Below are positions 1-5,915 of a stretch of 8,144 bases of DNA, in pieces; position 1 is the stretch's first letter, and every line of letters starts with the position of its first letter. The translations under genes were made by a program, and so were the position numbers. Source of the DNA: Anaerotignum sp. (GTDB taxonomy: Bacteria; Bacillota; Clostridia; Lachnospirales; Anaerotignaceae); NCBI GenBank assembly GCA_017442465.1, contig JAFRZQ010000183.1, forward strand, positions 1 to 8,144. Reading direction: 5' to 3'. The notes beneath the pieces were generated by a model, which saw nothing but the letters and a program-made list of their open reading frames with translations, did no database searches and was not told the origin of the DNA.

Positions 1-1146
1 AAATTTCGCATCCAGACCCAGATAATCTGCCACAGTCTGACCCAGATCTGTGAAGCCCTTTCTGATGCCCAGATCCACGCCTTCTTTTACAGGGTTGCCG
101 CAAACCAGTACAGGAACATATTCACGGGAATGGTCTGTGCTGGGCGTTGTGGGGTCACAGCCATGGTCTGCTGTGATGATGAGGATATCCTCATCCTTCA
201 GCTGTGCCATGATCTCAGGCAGTTTGCCGTCAAAATATTCCAGTGCCCCTGCATAGCCTTCCACATCGTTTCTGTGACCGTAGATCATGTCTGTATCCAC
301 CAGATTTGTGAACAGGATGCCTTCAAAGTCATCCTTCATATACTGGATGGTTTTTTCGATACCGTCAGCATTGTTTGTGGTGTGGTCTGCCTTTGTCATA
401 CCACGATGTTCGAAAATATCTTCGATTTTACCGATGGCAACCACTTCCATGCCTTTTTCCTTGGCCAGATCCAGAATAGTCACACCTGTGGGTTCCAGAG
501 AGAAATCCTTTCTGTTCTTTGTACGGGTAAAGCCTTCTGCTTCACTGCCAATGAAGGGACGGGCAATAACACGGGCCACACCATGTTCCCCTGTCAGGAT
601 CTTTCTTGCGATACCACAGATCTCATACAGTCTTTCCAGAGGGATCACATCCTCGTGAGCTGCGATCTGGAATACGCTGTCTGCGGAAGTATATACGATG
701 GGATAGCCTGTTTTCACATGTTCCGCACCCAGATCCTGAATGATGACAGTGCCGGAAGCAGAGTAGTTGCCCAGTGTTTTTGTGCCGATGGCTTCTTCAA
801 AGGCATCCATCACATCTTTGGGAAAACCTGTTTCTGTGTATGTGGGGAAAGGTTTTGCCGTTACGATCCCTGCGATTTCCCAGTGACCTGTAGTCGTATC
901 CTTACCGATGGATTTTTCACCCATCTTACAGAAGCAGCCCTTGGGTGCATCCACCTTACCCAGCAGGTGGATATCTTCCCCCTGAATGTTGCCCAGACCC
1001 AGTGCCGCCATATTAGGCAGGCTGGTTTCAGGTCTTGCCTTTTTGATATTTACCAGTGTGTTGCTGCCAACATCACCAAAATCTGCCGCATCGGGCAGTT
1101 CACCAATACCGACGCTATCCAGTACGATGATAATTGCTCTTTTCAT
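1..1146 (-). CDS. deoB: Phosphopentomutase, C-terminus cut by window edge
   Basis: Interconverts (deoxy)ribose 1-phosphate and 5-phosphate in the cytoplasm; alkaline-phosphatase superfamily metalloenzyme. The 382 visible residues begin MKRAIIIVLDSVGIGELPDA, with metal ligand Asp10 in the VLDS motif. A GKDTTTGHWE loop (81-90) holds the phospho-acceptor threonine. Then come DTDMIYGH (Asp286, His291), TADHG (Asp327, His328) and DHSREYVP (His339). From memory these late positions coincide with the metal ligands described for the Bacillus cereus enzyme. The last visible residues, ADYLGLDAKF, match the usual C-terminal region of the family (about 390-400 aa), so only about 10 residues are missing. 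The start has GGAGG a few bases upstream, inside the end of pdp; the genes are 3 nt apart, so translational coupling is likely. It acts on the sugar phosphate released by Pdp. No damage is seen. Confidence 0.97.
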   Translation of the reverse strand, partial: MKRAIIIVLDSVGIGELPDAADFGDVGSNTLVNIKKARPETSLPNMAALGLGNIQGEDIHLLGKVDAPKGCFCKMGEKSIGKDTTTGHWEIAGIVTAKPFPTYTETGFPKDVMDAFEEAIGTKTLGNYSASGTVIIQDLGAEHVKTGYPIVYTSADSVFQIAAHEDVIPLERLYEICGIARKILTGEHGVARVIARPFIGSEAEGFTRTKNRKDFSLEPTGVTILDLAKEKGMEVVAIGKIEDIFEHRGMTKADHTTNNADGIEKTIQYMKDDFEGILFTNLVDTDMIYGHRNDVEGYAGALEYFDGKLPEIMAQLKDEDILIITADHGCDPTTPSTDHSREYVPVLVCGNPVKEGVDLGIRKGFTDLGQTVADYLGLDAKF

Positions 1147-1149
1147 ATG

Positions 1150-2466
1150 TCAGTCCTCCTGTCTTATGATCTTCCAAATCAATGGCGGCTGTTCTGTCGC
1201 CTTATTTCCTTCTATTGTAATGGCCTTCTGCAGGAAATCCGCCGCAGAACGGCATTTTTCTTCACTTTCACTATACACTACAGCCAGCGTTTCTCCTGTT
1301 GCAATTGCACCACCTGTACGTTTTTTCATGATAATTCCGGCTCCAAAATCCAACGGCTGTCCTTTGAACATACGACCTGCCCCCGTTTCCTGAGATGCAC
1401 GTCCGATCATGGCTGTATCCATTTTGGTGATATACCCGCTGCATTCCGCTTTTACCTCCAGTTTCACCTTAGACAGGGGCAGCAGGTCATAATTTTCAAT
1501 GATATTTACATCGCCGCCCTGCTGCATAAGCATTTCCCGGAACTTAGCCAGCCCTTTGCCATTTCTGATATTTTCCAACAAAAGTGCTTTGCCTTCTTCT
1601 TCTGTATTCACCTTACCTGCCAACAAAAGCATATTTGCCCCTAATGTCAGGGATACCTCCAGAAGATCTCCGCTGACGTTGCCCTTCAGCACTTCTATAG
1701 CTTCCATCACTTCCAGACTATTGCCGATATACATACCCAGAGGCTGGTCCATGCCGCTGATGACCGCCGTCACCTTTCGGCCTACATGTCTACCCATATC
1801 CGCCATGGTGGTCGCCAGTTTTTCCGCACTTTCCAGATCTTTCATGAAGGCACCACTGCCGCATTTCACATCCAGCACGATGCCGTCTGCACCGGCTGCG
1901 ATTTTCTTGGACATGATACTTGCTGCGATCAGAGGGATGCTGTCCACCGTTCCTGTTACATCTCTGAGGGCATACAGATTCTTATCCGCAGGGGTCAAGT
2001 CGTCCGTCTGGCTCATCAGAACGATACCGCCCTCCCTGCCAAATTGCAGGGCCTCTTCCTCCGTCACATCCACACGGAAGCCGGGGATAGATTCCAGTTT
2101 ATCGATGGTACCGCCGGAAAAACCAAGGCCGCGTCCGCTCATCTTCACCACAGGCACGCCCACAGAGGCCACCAGAGGGGCAAGGATCAGCGTTGTGGTA
2201 TCTGCCACGCCGCCGGTACTGTGCTTATCCACCTTAAAGCCTTCTACAGAGGACAGATCGAACATTCCTCCGGAATTTGCCATTTCCATGGTCAACTGAG
2301 CCGTTTCCTCCGCATCCATGCCTTTCAGAAGGATCGCCATCAGCAGGGATGATATCTGATAATCAGGCAAAGAACCATCAGTCACCCCTTTTACAAAAAA
2401 GGAAATTTCTTCCGATGTCAGCTTGCCGCCGTCTCTTTTCTTGATAATGATATCCACAAAGTTCAT
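1150..2466 (-). CDS. pdp: Pyrimidine-nucleoside phosphorylase (Pdp/DeoA family)
   Basis: Phosphorolysis of uridine, thymidine or deoxyuridine to base plus (deoxy)ribose 1-phosphate; cytoplasmic homodimer family. The protein has 438 residues, normal for the family. KVDKHSTGG lies at 78-86 (phosphate site, His82) and the family signature SGRGLGFSGGTIDKLE at 110-125. The base-binding residues are Arg168 (ALRDVTG), Ser183 and Lys187 (ASIMSKK), and the C-terminal domain includes GAGIIMKK. Lys108 sits where, from memory, dual-specificity pyrimidine phosphorylases have Lys and thymidine-only enzymes have Met, favouring Pdp over strict DeoA. The start at 2466 is chosen because AAGGAGG ends 6 nt before it. 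The in-frame ATG at 2472 abuts that site, and an ATG at 2496 lies upstream of it. First gene of an operon with deoB. Confidence 0.96.
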   Translation of the reverse strand: MNFVDIIIKKRDGGKLTSEEISFFVKGVTDGSLPDYQISSLLMAILLKGMDAEETAQLTMEMANSGGMFDLSSVEGFKVDKHSTGGVADTTTLILAPLVASVGVPVVKMSGRGLGFSGGTIDKLESIPGFRVDVTEEEALQFGREGGIVLMSQTDDLTPADKNLYALRDVTGTVDSIPLIAASIMSKKIAAGADGIVLDVKCGSGAFMKDLESAEKLATTMADMGRHVGRKVTAVISGMDQPLGMYIGNSLEVMEAIEVLKGNVSGDLLEVSLTLGANMLLLAGKVNTEEEGKALLLENIRNGKGLAKFREMLMQQGGDVNIIENYDLLPLSKVKLEVKAECSGYITKMDTAMIGRASQETGAGRMFKGQPLDFGAGIIMKKRTGGAIATGETLAVVYSESEEKCRSAADFLQKAITIEGNKATEQPPLIWKIIRQED

Positions 2467-2510
2467 ATACATCCTCCTTTCGGAGCTTCTGCACATAGTT
2501 CTACTTTTTC

Positions 2511-2539
2511 ATTTTACCACAAAAAACATATGTTTACCA
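2511..2539 (-). promoter_or_regulatory. Probable sigma-A promoter of pdp-deoB (extended -10)
   Basis: On the minus strand TAAAAT (2516-2511) is preceded by TGG (2519-2517), an extended -10. The -35 position 17 nt upstream is poor (TGGTAA, 2539-2534), so it leans on the extended -10 or on an activator. The predicted start near 2504 gives a leader of about 40 nt before the pdp ATG. The promoter lies just downstream of the rpsT terminator, so pdp probably has its own transcript. Confidence 0.5.
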
Positions 2540-2545
2540 CAAAAA
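2513..2545. repeat. 13-bp direct repeat around a 12-bp palindrome in the pdp promoter
   Basis: TTTACCACAAAAA occurs perfectly at 2513-2525 and again at 2533-2545, a 20-bp period that puts both copies on the same helix face. Between and overlapping them is the palindrome AAACATATGTTT (2524-2535). The arrangement covers the pdp -10, spacer and -35, so it resembles an operator. The right copy also overlaps the U-tract of the rpsT terminator. No known regulator site is recognised; an operator role is inference. Confidence 0.55.
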
Positions 2546-2572
2546 GAAAAAGGACATCCCATCGGATGTCCC
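2541..2572 (-). terminator. Rho-independent terminator of rpsT
   Basis: On the minus strand, GGACATCC (2571-2564), loop GATG (2563-2560) and GGATGTCC (2559-2552) form an 8-bp stem. It is followed by TTTTTCTTTTT (2551-2541). It lies 18 nt after the rpsT stop codon and separates rpsT from pdp. Confidence 0.9.
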
Positions 2573-2589
2573 TTGATTCTCGCTTTTGA

Positions 2590-2850
2590 TTACAGGCTGT
2601 TTACCAGTCTTGTCAGTGTAGATTTTTTTCTAGCAACTGCGTTTTTGTGGTAGATACCTTTCATGTATGCTCTGTCAATTGCAGAGATAGCACCTTTCAG
2701 AGCTACTGCAGCTGTTTCTTTGTCGCCAGCGTTAACAGCAACGATAACTTTTTTCATAGCTGTTTTAACCTGAGATTTGATCATTTTGTTTCTCAGTGTT
2801 TTTTTGTTGATAACTTTGATTCTTTTCTTAGCGGATTTGATATTAGCCAA
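2590..2850 (-). CDS. rpsT: 30S ribosomal protein S20, UUG start
   Basis: Small-subunit protein bS20, a helical bundle that binds 16S rRNA early in 30S assembly. The 86 residues (usual 84-90) begin with the family hallmark ANIKSAKKRIKV, rich in Lys and Arg. They continue through KTAMKKV and the AISAIDRAYMKGIYHKNAVARKKS core and end TRLVNSL. The initiation codon is TTG (2850-2848), with AGGAGG (2864-2859) 8 nt upstream; no in-frame ATG is available nearby. E. coli rpsT also uses UUG, where it is tied to autogenous control, so the rare start may matter here too. It is monocistronic between its own promoter and terminator, and divergent from gpr. Confidence 0.98.
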   Translation of the reverse strand: MANIKSAKKRIKVINKKTLRNKMIKSQVKTAMKKVIVAVNAGDKETAAVALKGAISAIDRAYMKGIYHKNAVARKKSTLTRLVNSL

Positions 2851-3008
2851 TGTAATTTCCTCCTAAATAATAATGATTTGTGGTTTTCTTCGGATATTCC
2901 TGAGAATATCCCTTTTTCTACTTACTATTAACCACCTGTGAGGGCTTCTCCCTCCGAACGGCTGGGGCTTTTTTCACACTCTCTCGAGCACCCCGTGGTT
3001 AACTCAAC
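2851..3008 (-). promoter_or_regulatory. Long structured 5' leader of rpsT, candidate autoregulatory RNA
   Basis: About 158 nt separate the predicted transcript start from the UUG codon, long for a lone ribosomal protein gene. The RNA can close a multibranch domain by a perfect 8-bp helix, UUAACCAC (3002-2995) with GUGGUUAA (2935-2928). Inside are GGGGU (2994-2990) with GCCCC (2968-2964), and GAGGG (2954-2950) with CCCUC (2944-2940) around an AGAAG loop. A rival pairing, UGUGA (2978-2974) with UCACA (2941-2937), would break the last hairpin. Downstream is a separate hairpin (2911-2892) with an 8-bp stem and UCAG loop. There is no U-tract after either element, so control, if any, would be translational. 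S20-binding regulation is inference; I do not recognise a named leader class. Confidence 0.5.
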
Positions 3009-3014
3009 AGATAT

Positions 3015-3043
3015 ATATTACATGATGAATCCAAATAAGTCAA
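3015..3043 (-). promoter_or_regulatory. Sigma-A promoter of rpsT
   Basis: On the minus strand, TTGACT (3043-3038), a 17-nt spacer and TAATAT (3020-3015) form a near-consensus vegetative promoter. The predicted start is near 3008. It is the only strong promoter-like match seen upstream of rpsT. Confidence 0.8.
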
Positions 3044-3074
3044 TGAATACTTTTCAAAACAACGAAAAAAAATA
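3044..3074 (+). promoter_or_regulatory. Possible forespore (sigma-G/F-like) promoter of gpr
   Basis: TGAATA (3044-3049) matches the forespore -35 pattern known from Bacillus. It is followed after 18 nt by AAAAATA (3068-3074), only a partial match to CATNNTA. gpr is forespore-expressed in studied species and I see no good sigma-A promoter facing it. The match is weak. It would sit back to back with the rpsT -35. Confidence 0.25.
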
Positions 3075-3101
3075 ATCAAAAAATCGAAAGGCTGTGAGCA
3101 A

Positions 3102-4115
3102 ATGTACCAAACAGACAGGAAAAATGCCCCTAACTACTTCTCCATCCGCACCGATCTTGCCATTGAAGCCAGAGAACTGGCCCAGCAGGAGGCCAGACAG
3201 GCTGACCATCTGGAAGGCGTAGCGGTGAAAACAGAAGAAAATCCTGATTATTTTCTGACCCATGTAGAGATCCATTCCGAAAAGGGAAGCCGGCTCATGG
3301 GCAAGCCTATGGGCAATTATATCACACTGGAGGCAGAAAAGCTAAAAGAAAATGACGCAGAATGCCACGAAAAAATCATCAAAGTTTTAGCGGAAAATAT
3401 CCGTTCTCTTGCACAGTTTGACGAAGAAAGCTGTATCCTTGTGGCAGGGCTGGGCAACTGGAACATCACGCCGGACGCTCTGGGGCCGAAAGTTGTCTCC
3501 AAGATCCTTGTTACCCGCCATCTGCAGGAAACATTACCGGAGGAGATCGAAGAAACCGTTCGCCCTGTGGCCGCCGTCAGCCCCGGTGTTATGGGCATCA
3601 CAGGCATCGAAACAGGAGAGATCATCAAAGGCATCGTGGAACGGCTTCAGCCCTCCCTCCTTATTGCCATTGACGCCCTCGCCGCCCGCCGCTCCAACCG
3701 TATCAATGCCGCCATCCAGCTTTCCGATACCGGCATTTCCCCCGGTGCCGGTGTGGGAAATAAAAGAATGATGCTGGATCAGGAAAGTCTTGGCATCCCC
3801 GTCATCGCCATCGGTGTGCCAACTGTCGTAGATGCCGCCACGCTGGTCAATGATACCATGGACAGGATCTTGGGAGAAATGATGCAGCAGACAGAAAAAG
3901 GCTCCGCTTTCTTCCAGACCCTGCAGTCTCTGGAGCAGGAGGAAAAATATCAGATGATCGCCGATATTTTAGGGCCATATACCGGCAATATGTTCGTCAC
4001 ACCGAAAGAAGTGGATGCCGTGGTAGACAGGCTCGCCAATATCATCGCAAACTCCATCAATATCGCCATCCATCCCGGCGTCACCATGGATGATATCAAT
4101 AAATACACTTTCTAA
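3102..4115 (+). CDS. gpr: Germination protease (GPR endopeptidase, family A25)
   Basis: Degrades small acid-soluble spore proteins during germination, freeing spore DNA and supplying amino acids; made as a zymogen in the forespore. The protein is 337 aa, somewhat shorter than Bacillus GPR (about 370). FSIRTDLAIEA (13-23) is the conserved propeptide junction and resembles the SASP cleavage motif. Predicted catalytic aspartates are Asp125 (TPDALGPK) and Asp191 (AIDALAAR), by alignment from memory with the aspartates reported in B. megaterium. Other family blocks are PGVMGITGIET (161-171), GAGVGNKR (215-222), GIPVIAIGVPTVVDA (231-245) and MFVTPKEVD. The ribosome site is weak: AAAGG (3087-3091) lies 10 nt before ATG. 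A terminator follows directly; spoIIP, its usual neighbour, is absent. Confidence 0.97.
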   Translation: MYQTDRKNAPNYFSIRTDLAIEARELAQQEARQADHLEGVAVKTEENPDYFLTHVEIHSEKGSRLMGKPMGNYITLEAEKLKENDAECHEKIIKVLAENIRSLAQFDEESCILVAGLGNWNITPDALGPKVVSKILVTRHLQETLPEEIEETVRPVAAVSPGVMGITGIETGEIIKGIVERLQPSLLIAIDALAARRSNRINAAIQLSDTGISPGAGVGNKRMMLDQESLGIPVIAIGVPTVVDAATLVNDTMDRILGEMMQQTEKGSAFFQTLQSLEQEEKYQMIADILGPYTGNMFVTPKEVDAVVDRLANIIANSINIAIHPGVTMDDINKYTF

Positions 4116-4118
4116 ACG

Positions 4119-4151
4119 AAAAAAGCCCTGACTTTTTTGTCAGGGCTTTTT
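4119..4151. terminator. Bidirectional terminator between gpr and pncB
   Basis: GCCCTGAC (4125-4132), loop TTTTTT, GTCAGGGC (4139-4146), with TTTTT after it on the plus strand and six T on the minus strand (4124-4119). The stem can extend through flanking A:T pairs. It serves gpr, whose stop is 4 nt before the A-run, and the converging pncB transcript, whose stop lies about 55 nt away. Confidence 0.93.
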
Positions 4152-4175
4152 GGTATCTTAATTAGGAAAGTTTTT

Positions 4176-4193
4176 AGAAAACCTTGGTTTTCT
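4176..4193. repeat. 18-bp perfect palindrome after the pncB stop
   Basis: AGAAAACC, TT, GGTTTTCT: a perfect 8-bp inverted repeat with a 2-nt centre, 10 nt beyond the pncB stop codon. In the pncB mRNA it could fold as a hairpin with a larger loop. It has no U-run behind it on the minus strand, so it is not a second terminator. It may be a 3'-end stabiliser or chance. Confidence 0.5.
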
Positions 4194-4203
4194 GAATAAA
4201 CAC

Positions 4204-5661
4204 TTACAGTGCTGTTGCTGCTTCGATCAGTTTCAGTTTCATCGCACTCAGCATATCAGACAGGTCAACAGGAACGATATCAGGGTTTTTCAGACGTTTC
4301 TGTTCTTCCCACAGAGTGTCTTTTTCCTTGTTGCAGTATGCCTGAATATCCATTGTTTCGGGACATTCATATACCAGCTTGCCATCCACGAAAACAGGTA
4401 CCAGCAGTTCTCTCAGCTTGAATGTGCCGGCAGGCAGCTGCATGCTCTTCCATTTTGCATTTGTATCATAGATATGCAGATCCATATCTTCTGTAAACAC
4501 TTCTTCATCCAGTGCCAGCAGGTCTGCCTTGATCTTACCTGTTTCCTTGTCATAGATACGAACGATCTTCTTGATACCGGGATTTGTCACCTTTTCTACG
4601 TTGTTGGACAGCTTGATCTTAGGTTCAAAGTCGCCGTCTTCATTTTCTTCTGCCGCCAGTTTATATACGCCGCCGAAGGCAGGGCAGTCATCAGATGTGA
4701 TCAGCTTTGTACCAACGCCCCACAGATTGATGGTGGAACCCTGCAGCTTCAAACTCATGATCAGATTTTCATCCAGATCGCTGGATGCAGAAATAATGGC
4801 ATTGGGATAACCCGCCTCATCCAGCATCTGTCTTGCTCTCTTGGACAGATACGCAAGGTCGCCGCTGTCCAGACGGATACCATAACCTTTTTCAGGCAGT
4901 GTGCCTTTCGCCTTCATTTCGTCAAATACCTGAATGGCATGGGGTACACCGCTCTTCAATGTATTGTATGTATCCACCAGGAAGATACATGCATCGGGGA
5001 ACAGTTCCGCATAAGTCCGGAATGCTGTCAGCTCATCAGGGAAACTCATTACCCAGCTGTGGGCATGGGTACCTTTTACAGGAACGTTATACAGTTTGCC
5101 TGTCAGCACGTTGCTTGTTGCTGCGCAGCCGCCGATCATGGCCGCTCTGGCACCCAATGTACCTGCATCGGGCCCCTGGGCACGGCGCAGACCGAATTCC
5201 AGAACGGCATCGCCCTGGGCTGCATGTACCACACGGGAAGCCTTTGTCGCGATCAGGCTCTGGTGGTTAATGATATTCAAAAGTGCTGTTTCGATCAGCT
5301 GTGCTTCGATAATGGGTGCTTTGATCCTCATCAGAGGTTCATGAGGGAATACAACTGTGCCTTCGGGGATCGCGTATACTTCACCTGTAAAGCGGAAATC
5401 CTTCAGATAGCCAATGAAGCCCTCAGAGAAAATATGCAAACTTTCCAGATATGTGATGTCTTCTTCTGTAAAGCGCAGATCATTCAGATATTCGATGGCC
5501 TGCTGCAGACCTGCCGCAATGGCATAGCCGTTGCCGCTGGGGTTCTTTCTGTAGAACAGGTCGAATACTACCTGTCTGTTATGTGCGCCTGTTTCATAGT
5601 AGCCCTGCATCATAGTCAGCTCATATAAGTCTGTCAGCAGTGCAAAGTCTCTACCTTTCAT
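4204..5661 (-). CDS. pncB: Nicotinate phosphoribosyltransferase
   Basis: Joins nicotinate and PRPP, with ATP hydrolysis, to give nicotinate mononucleotide in the Preiss-Handler NAD salvage route; cytoplasmic. The protein is 485 aa, typical of the Firmicute form. It opens with LLTDLYELTMMQGY (8-21). LRRAQGPDAG lies at 158-167. GTHAHSWVMSFP (197-208) carries the conserved histidine (His201) that is phosphorylated in the family. RLDSGDLA (263-270), ASSDLDE (291-297) and WGVGTKL (313-319) form the phosphate and ribose site. The start at 5661 is chosen because AAGGAG (5675-5670) lies 8 nt upstream and the product starts at the family N-terminus. The reading frame stays open to 5892, but that stretch spans the promoter and is non-coding. 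Single gene with its own promoter, leader and terminator. Confidence 0.97.
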   Translation of the reverse strand: MKGRDFALLTDLYELTMMQGYYETGAHNRQVVFDLFYRKNPSGNGYAIAAGLQQAIEYLNDLRFTEEDITYLESLHIFSEGFIGYLKDFRFTGEVYAIPEGTVVFPHEPLMRIKAPIIEAQLIETALLNIINHQSLIATKASRVVHAAQGDAVLEFGLRRAQGPDAGTLGARAAMIGGCAATSNVLTGKLYNVPVKGTHAHSWVMSFPDELTAFRTYAELFPDACIFLVDTYNTLKSGVPHAIQVFDEMKAKGTLPEKGYGIRLDSGDLAYLSKRARQMLDEAGYPNAIISASSDLDENLIMSLKLQGSTINLWGVGTKLITSDDCPAFGGVYKLAAEENEDGDFEPKIKLSNNVEKVTNPGIKKIVRIYDKETGKIKADLLALDEEVFTEDMDLHIYDTNAKWKSMQLPAGTFKLRELLVPVFVDGKLVYECPETMDIQAYCNKEKDTLWEEQKRLKNPDIVPVDLSDMLSAMKLKLIEAATAL

Positions 5662-5760
5662 TTCAAAGTCTCCTTTTTTTCGGGGGGCAGGGTGATTAGA
5701 ACTATACTTTTTGAACACATCCTGCCGATCACTTAATATTGCCACAAAAAGTACATGGTT
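5662..5760 (-). promoter_or_regulatory. pncB leader with a possible H-type pseudoknot
   Basis: The predicted mRNA starts near 5760. Stem 1: UACUUUUUG (5753-5745) pairs perfectly with CAAAAAGUA (5713-5705), extendable by a G-U and a U-A pair to 11 bp. Stem 2: GGCAGG (5726-5721) inside its loop pairs with CCUGCC (5691-5686) beyond it, plus two more pairs after one mismatch. The stems interleave, so they form either a pseudoknot (loops of about 18, 7 and 11 nt) or two exclusive hairpins. Stem 2 ends 10 nt before AAGGAG (5675-5670), and no U-tract follows. That suits translational control. A ligand such as an NAD-related metabolite would be inference from the gene alone; no known riboswitch class is recognised. 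Confidence 0.45.
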
Positions 5761-5766
5761 AGTCTG

Positions 5767-5795
5767 ATTATACACACTTTTTGCCAGAAAAGCAA
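5767..5795 (-). promoter_or_regulatory. Sigma-A promoter of pncB
   Basis: On the minus strand, TTGCTT (5795-5790), a 17-nt spacer and consensus TATAAT (5772-5767). The predicted start is near 5760, about 100 nt before the ATG. ACTTTTTG on the plus strand at 5776-5783 lies in the spacer, and its inverse CAAAAAGT is at 5745-5752. This inverted repeat brackets the start site. Confidence 0.8.
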
Positions 5796-5880
5796 GCCCA
5801 CGATACTTTACATATGTCTTGTCATATCTGCATGCATTTTTCTGTATACAACATACTTCCTTTTTTCCCACAAAAAGGGC
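5796..5880. other. Spacer between divergent pncB and ileS promoters with three 8-bp palindromes
   Basis: No gene is seen. Three perfect 8-bp palindromes lie within 41 bp: ACATATGT (5810-5817), TGCATGCA (5829-5836) and TGTATACA (5843-5850). Close by is an inverted repeat CCTTTTT (5859-5865) / AAAAAGG (5872-5878), just before the ileS -35. Any of these could be protein sites, but short palindromes are common in AT-rich DNA. Confidence 0.35.
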
Positions 5881-5909
5881 TTTACAATGCATTTTTCTAA
5901 CGTTATAAT
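5881..5909 (+). promoter_or_regulatory. Sigma-A promoter of the ileS T-box transcript
   Basis: TTTACA (5881-5886), a 17-nt spacer and consensus TATAAT (5904-5909). The predicted start near 5916 fits the beginning of the T-box leader. Confidence 0.87.
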
Positions 5910-5915
5910 GGACAG

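Noticed and set aside
130..1644. 504-codon open frame on the plus strand opposite deoB and pdp
   Set aside because: It is a shadow spanning two real genes; Cys/His/Phe-rich translation with no recognisable domain.
2467..2496. Longer pdp start at 2496 or 2472
   Set aside because: Both lack a properly spaced ribosome site; AAGGAGG is correctly spaced only for the ATG at 2466.
2928..3002. SRP (4.5S/scRNA)-like RNA on the minus strand
   Set aside because: A stretch near 2945-2961 loosely recalls the SRP tip, but the conserved GGUCAGG and CCGGAAGGAAGCAGCC elements are absent.
3054..3275. 73-codon minus-strand frame across the gpr start
   Set aside because: Overlaps the gpr N-terminus, has no ribosome site or family resemblance, and is best explained as a shadow.
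4474..5628. 384-codon open frame on the plus strand opposite pncB
   Set aside because: Shadow of pncB with the same odd Cys/Gln/Ile-rich composition.
5662..5892. N-terminal extension of pncB to an upstream ATG at 5892
   Set aside because: It would cross the pncB promoter and leader and precede the clear ribosome site; the extra 77 residues do not belong to the family.
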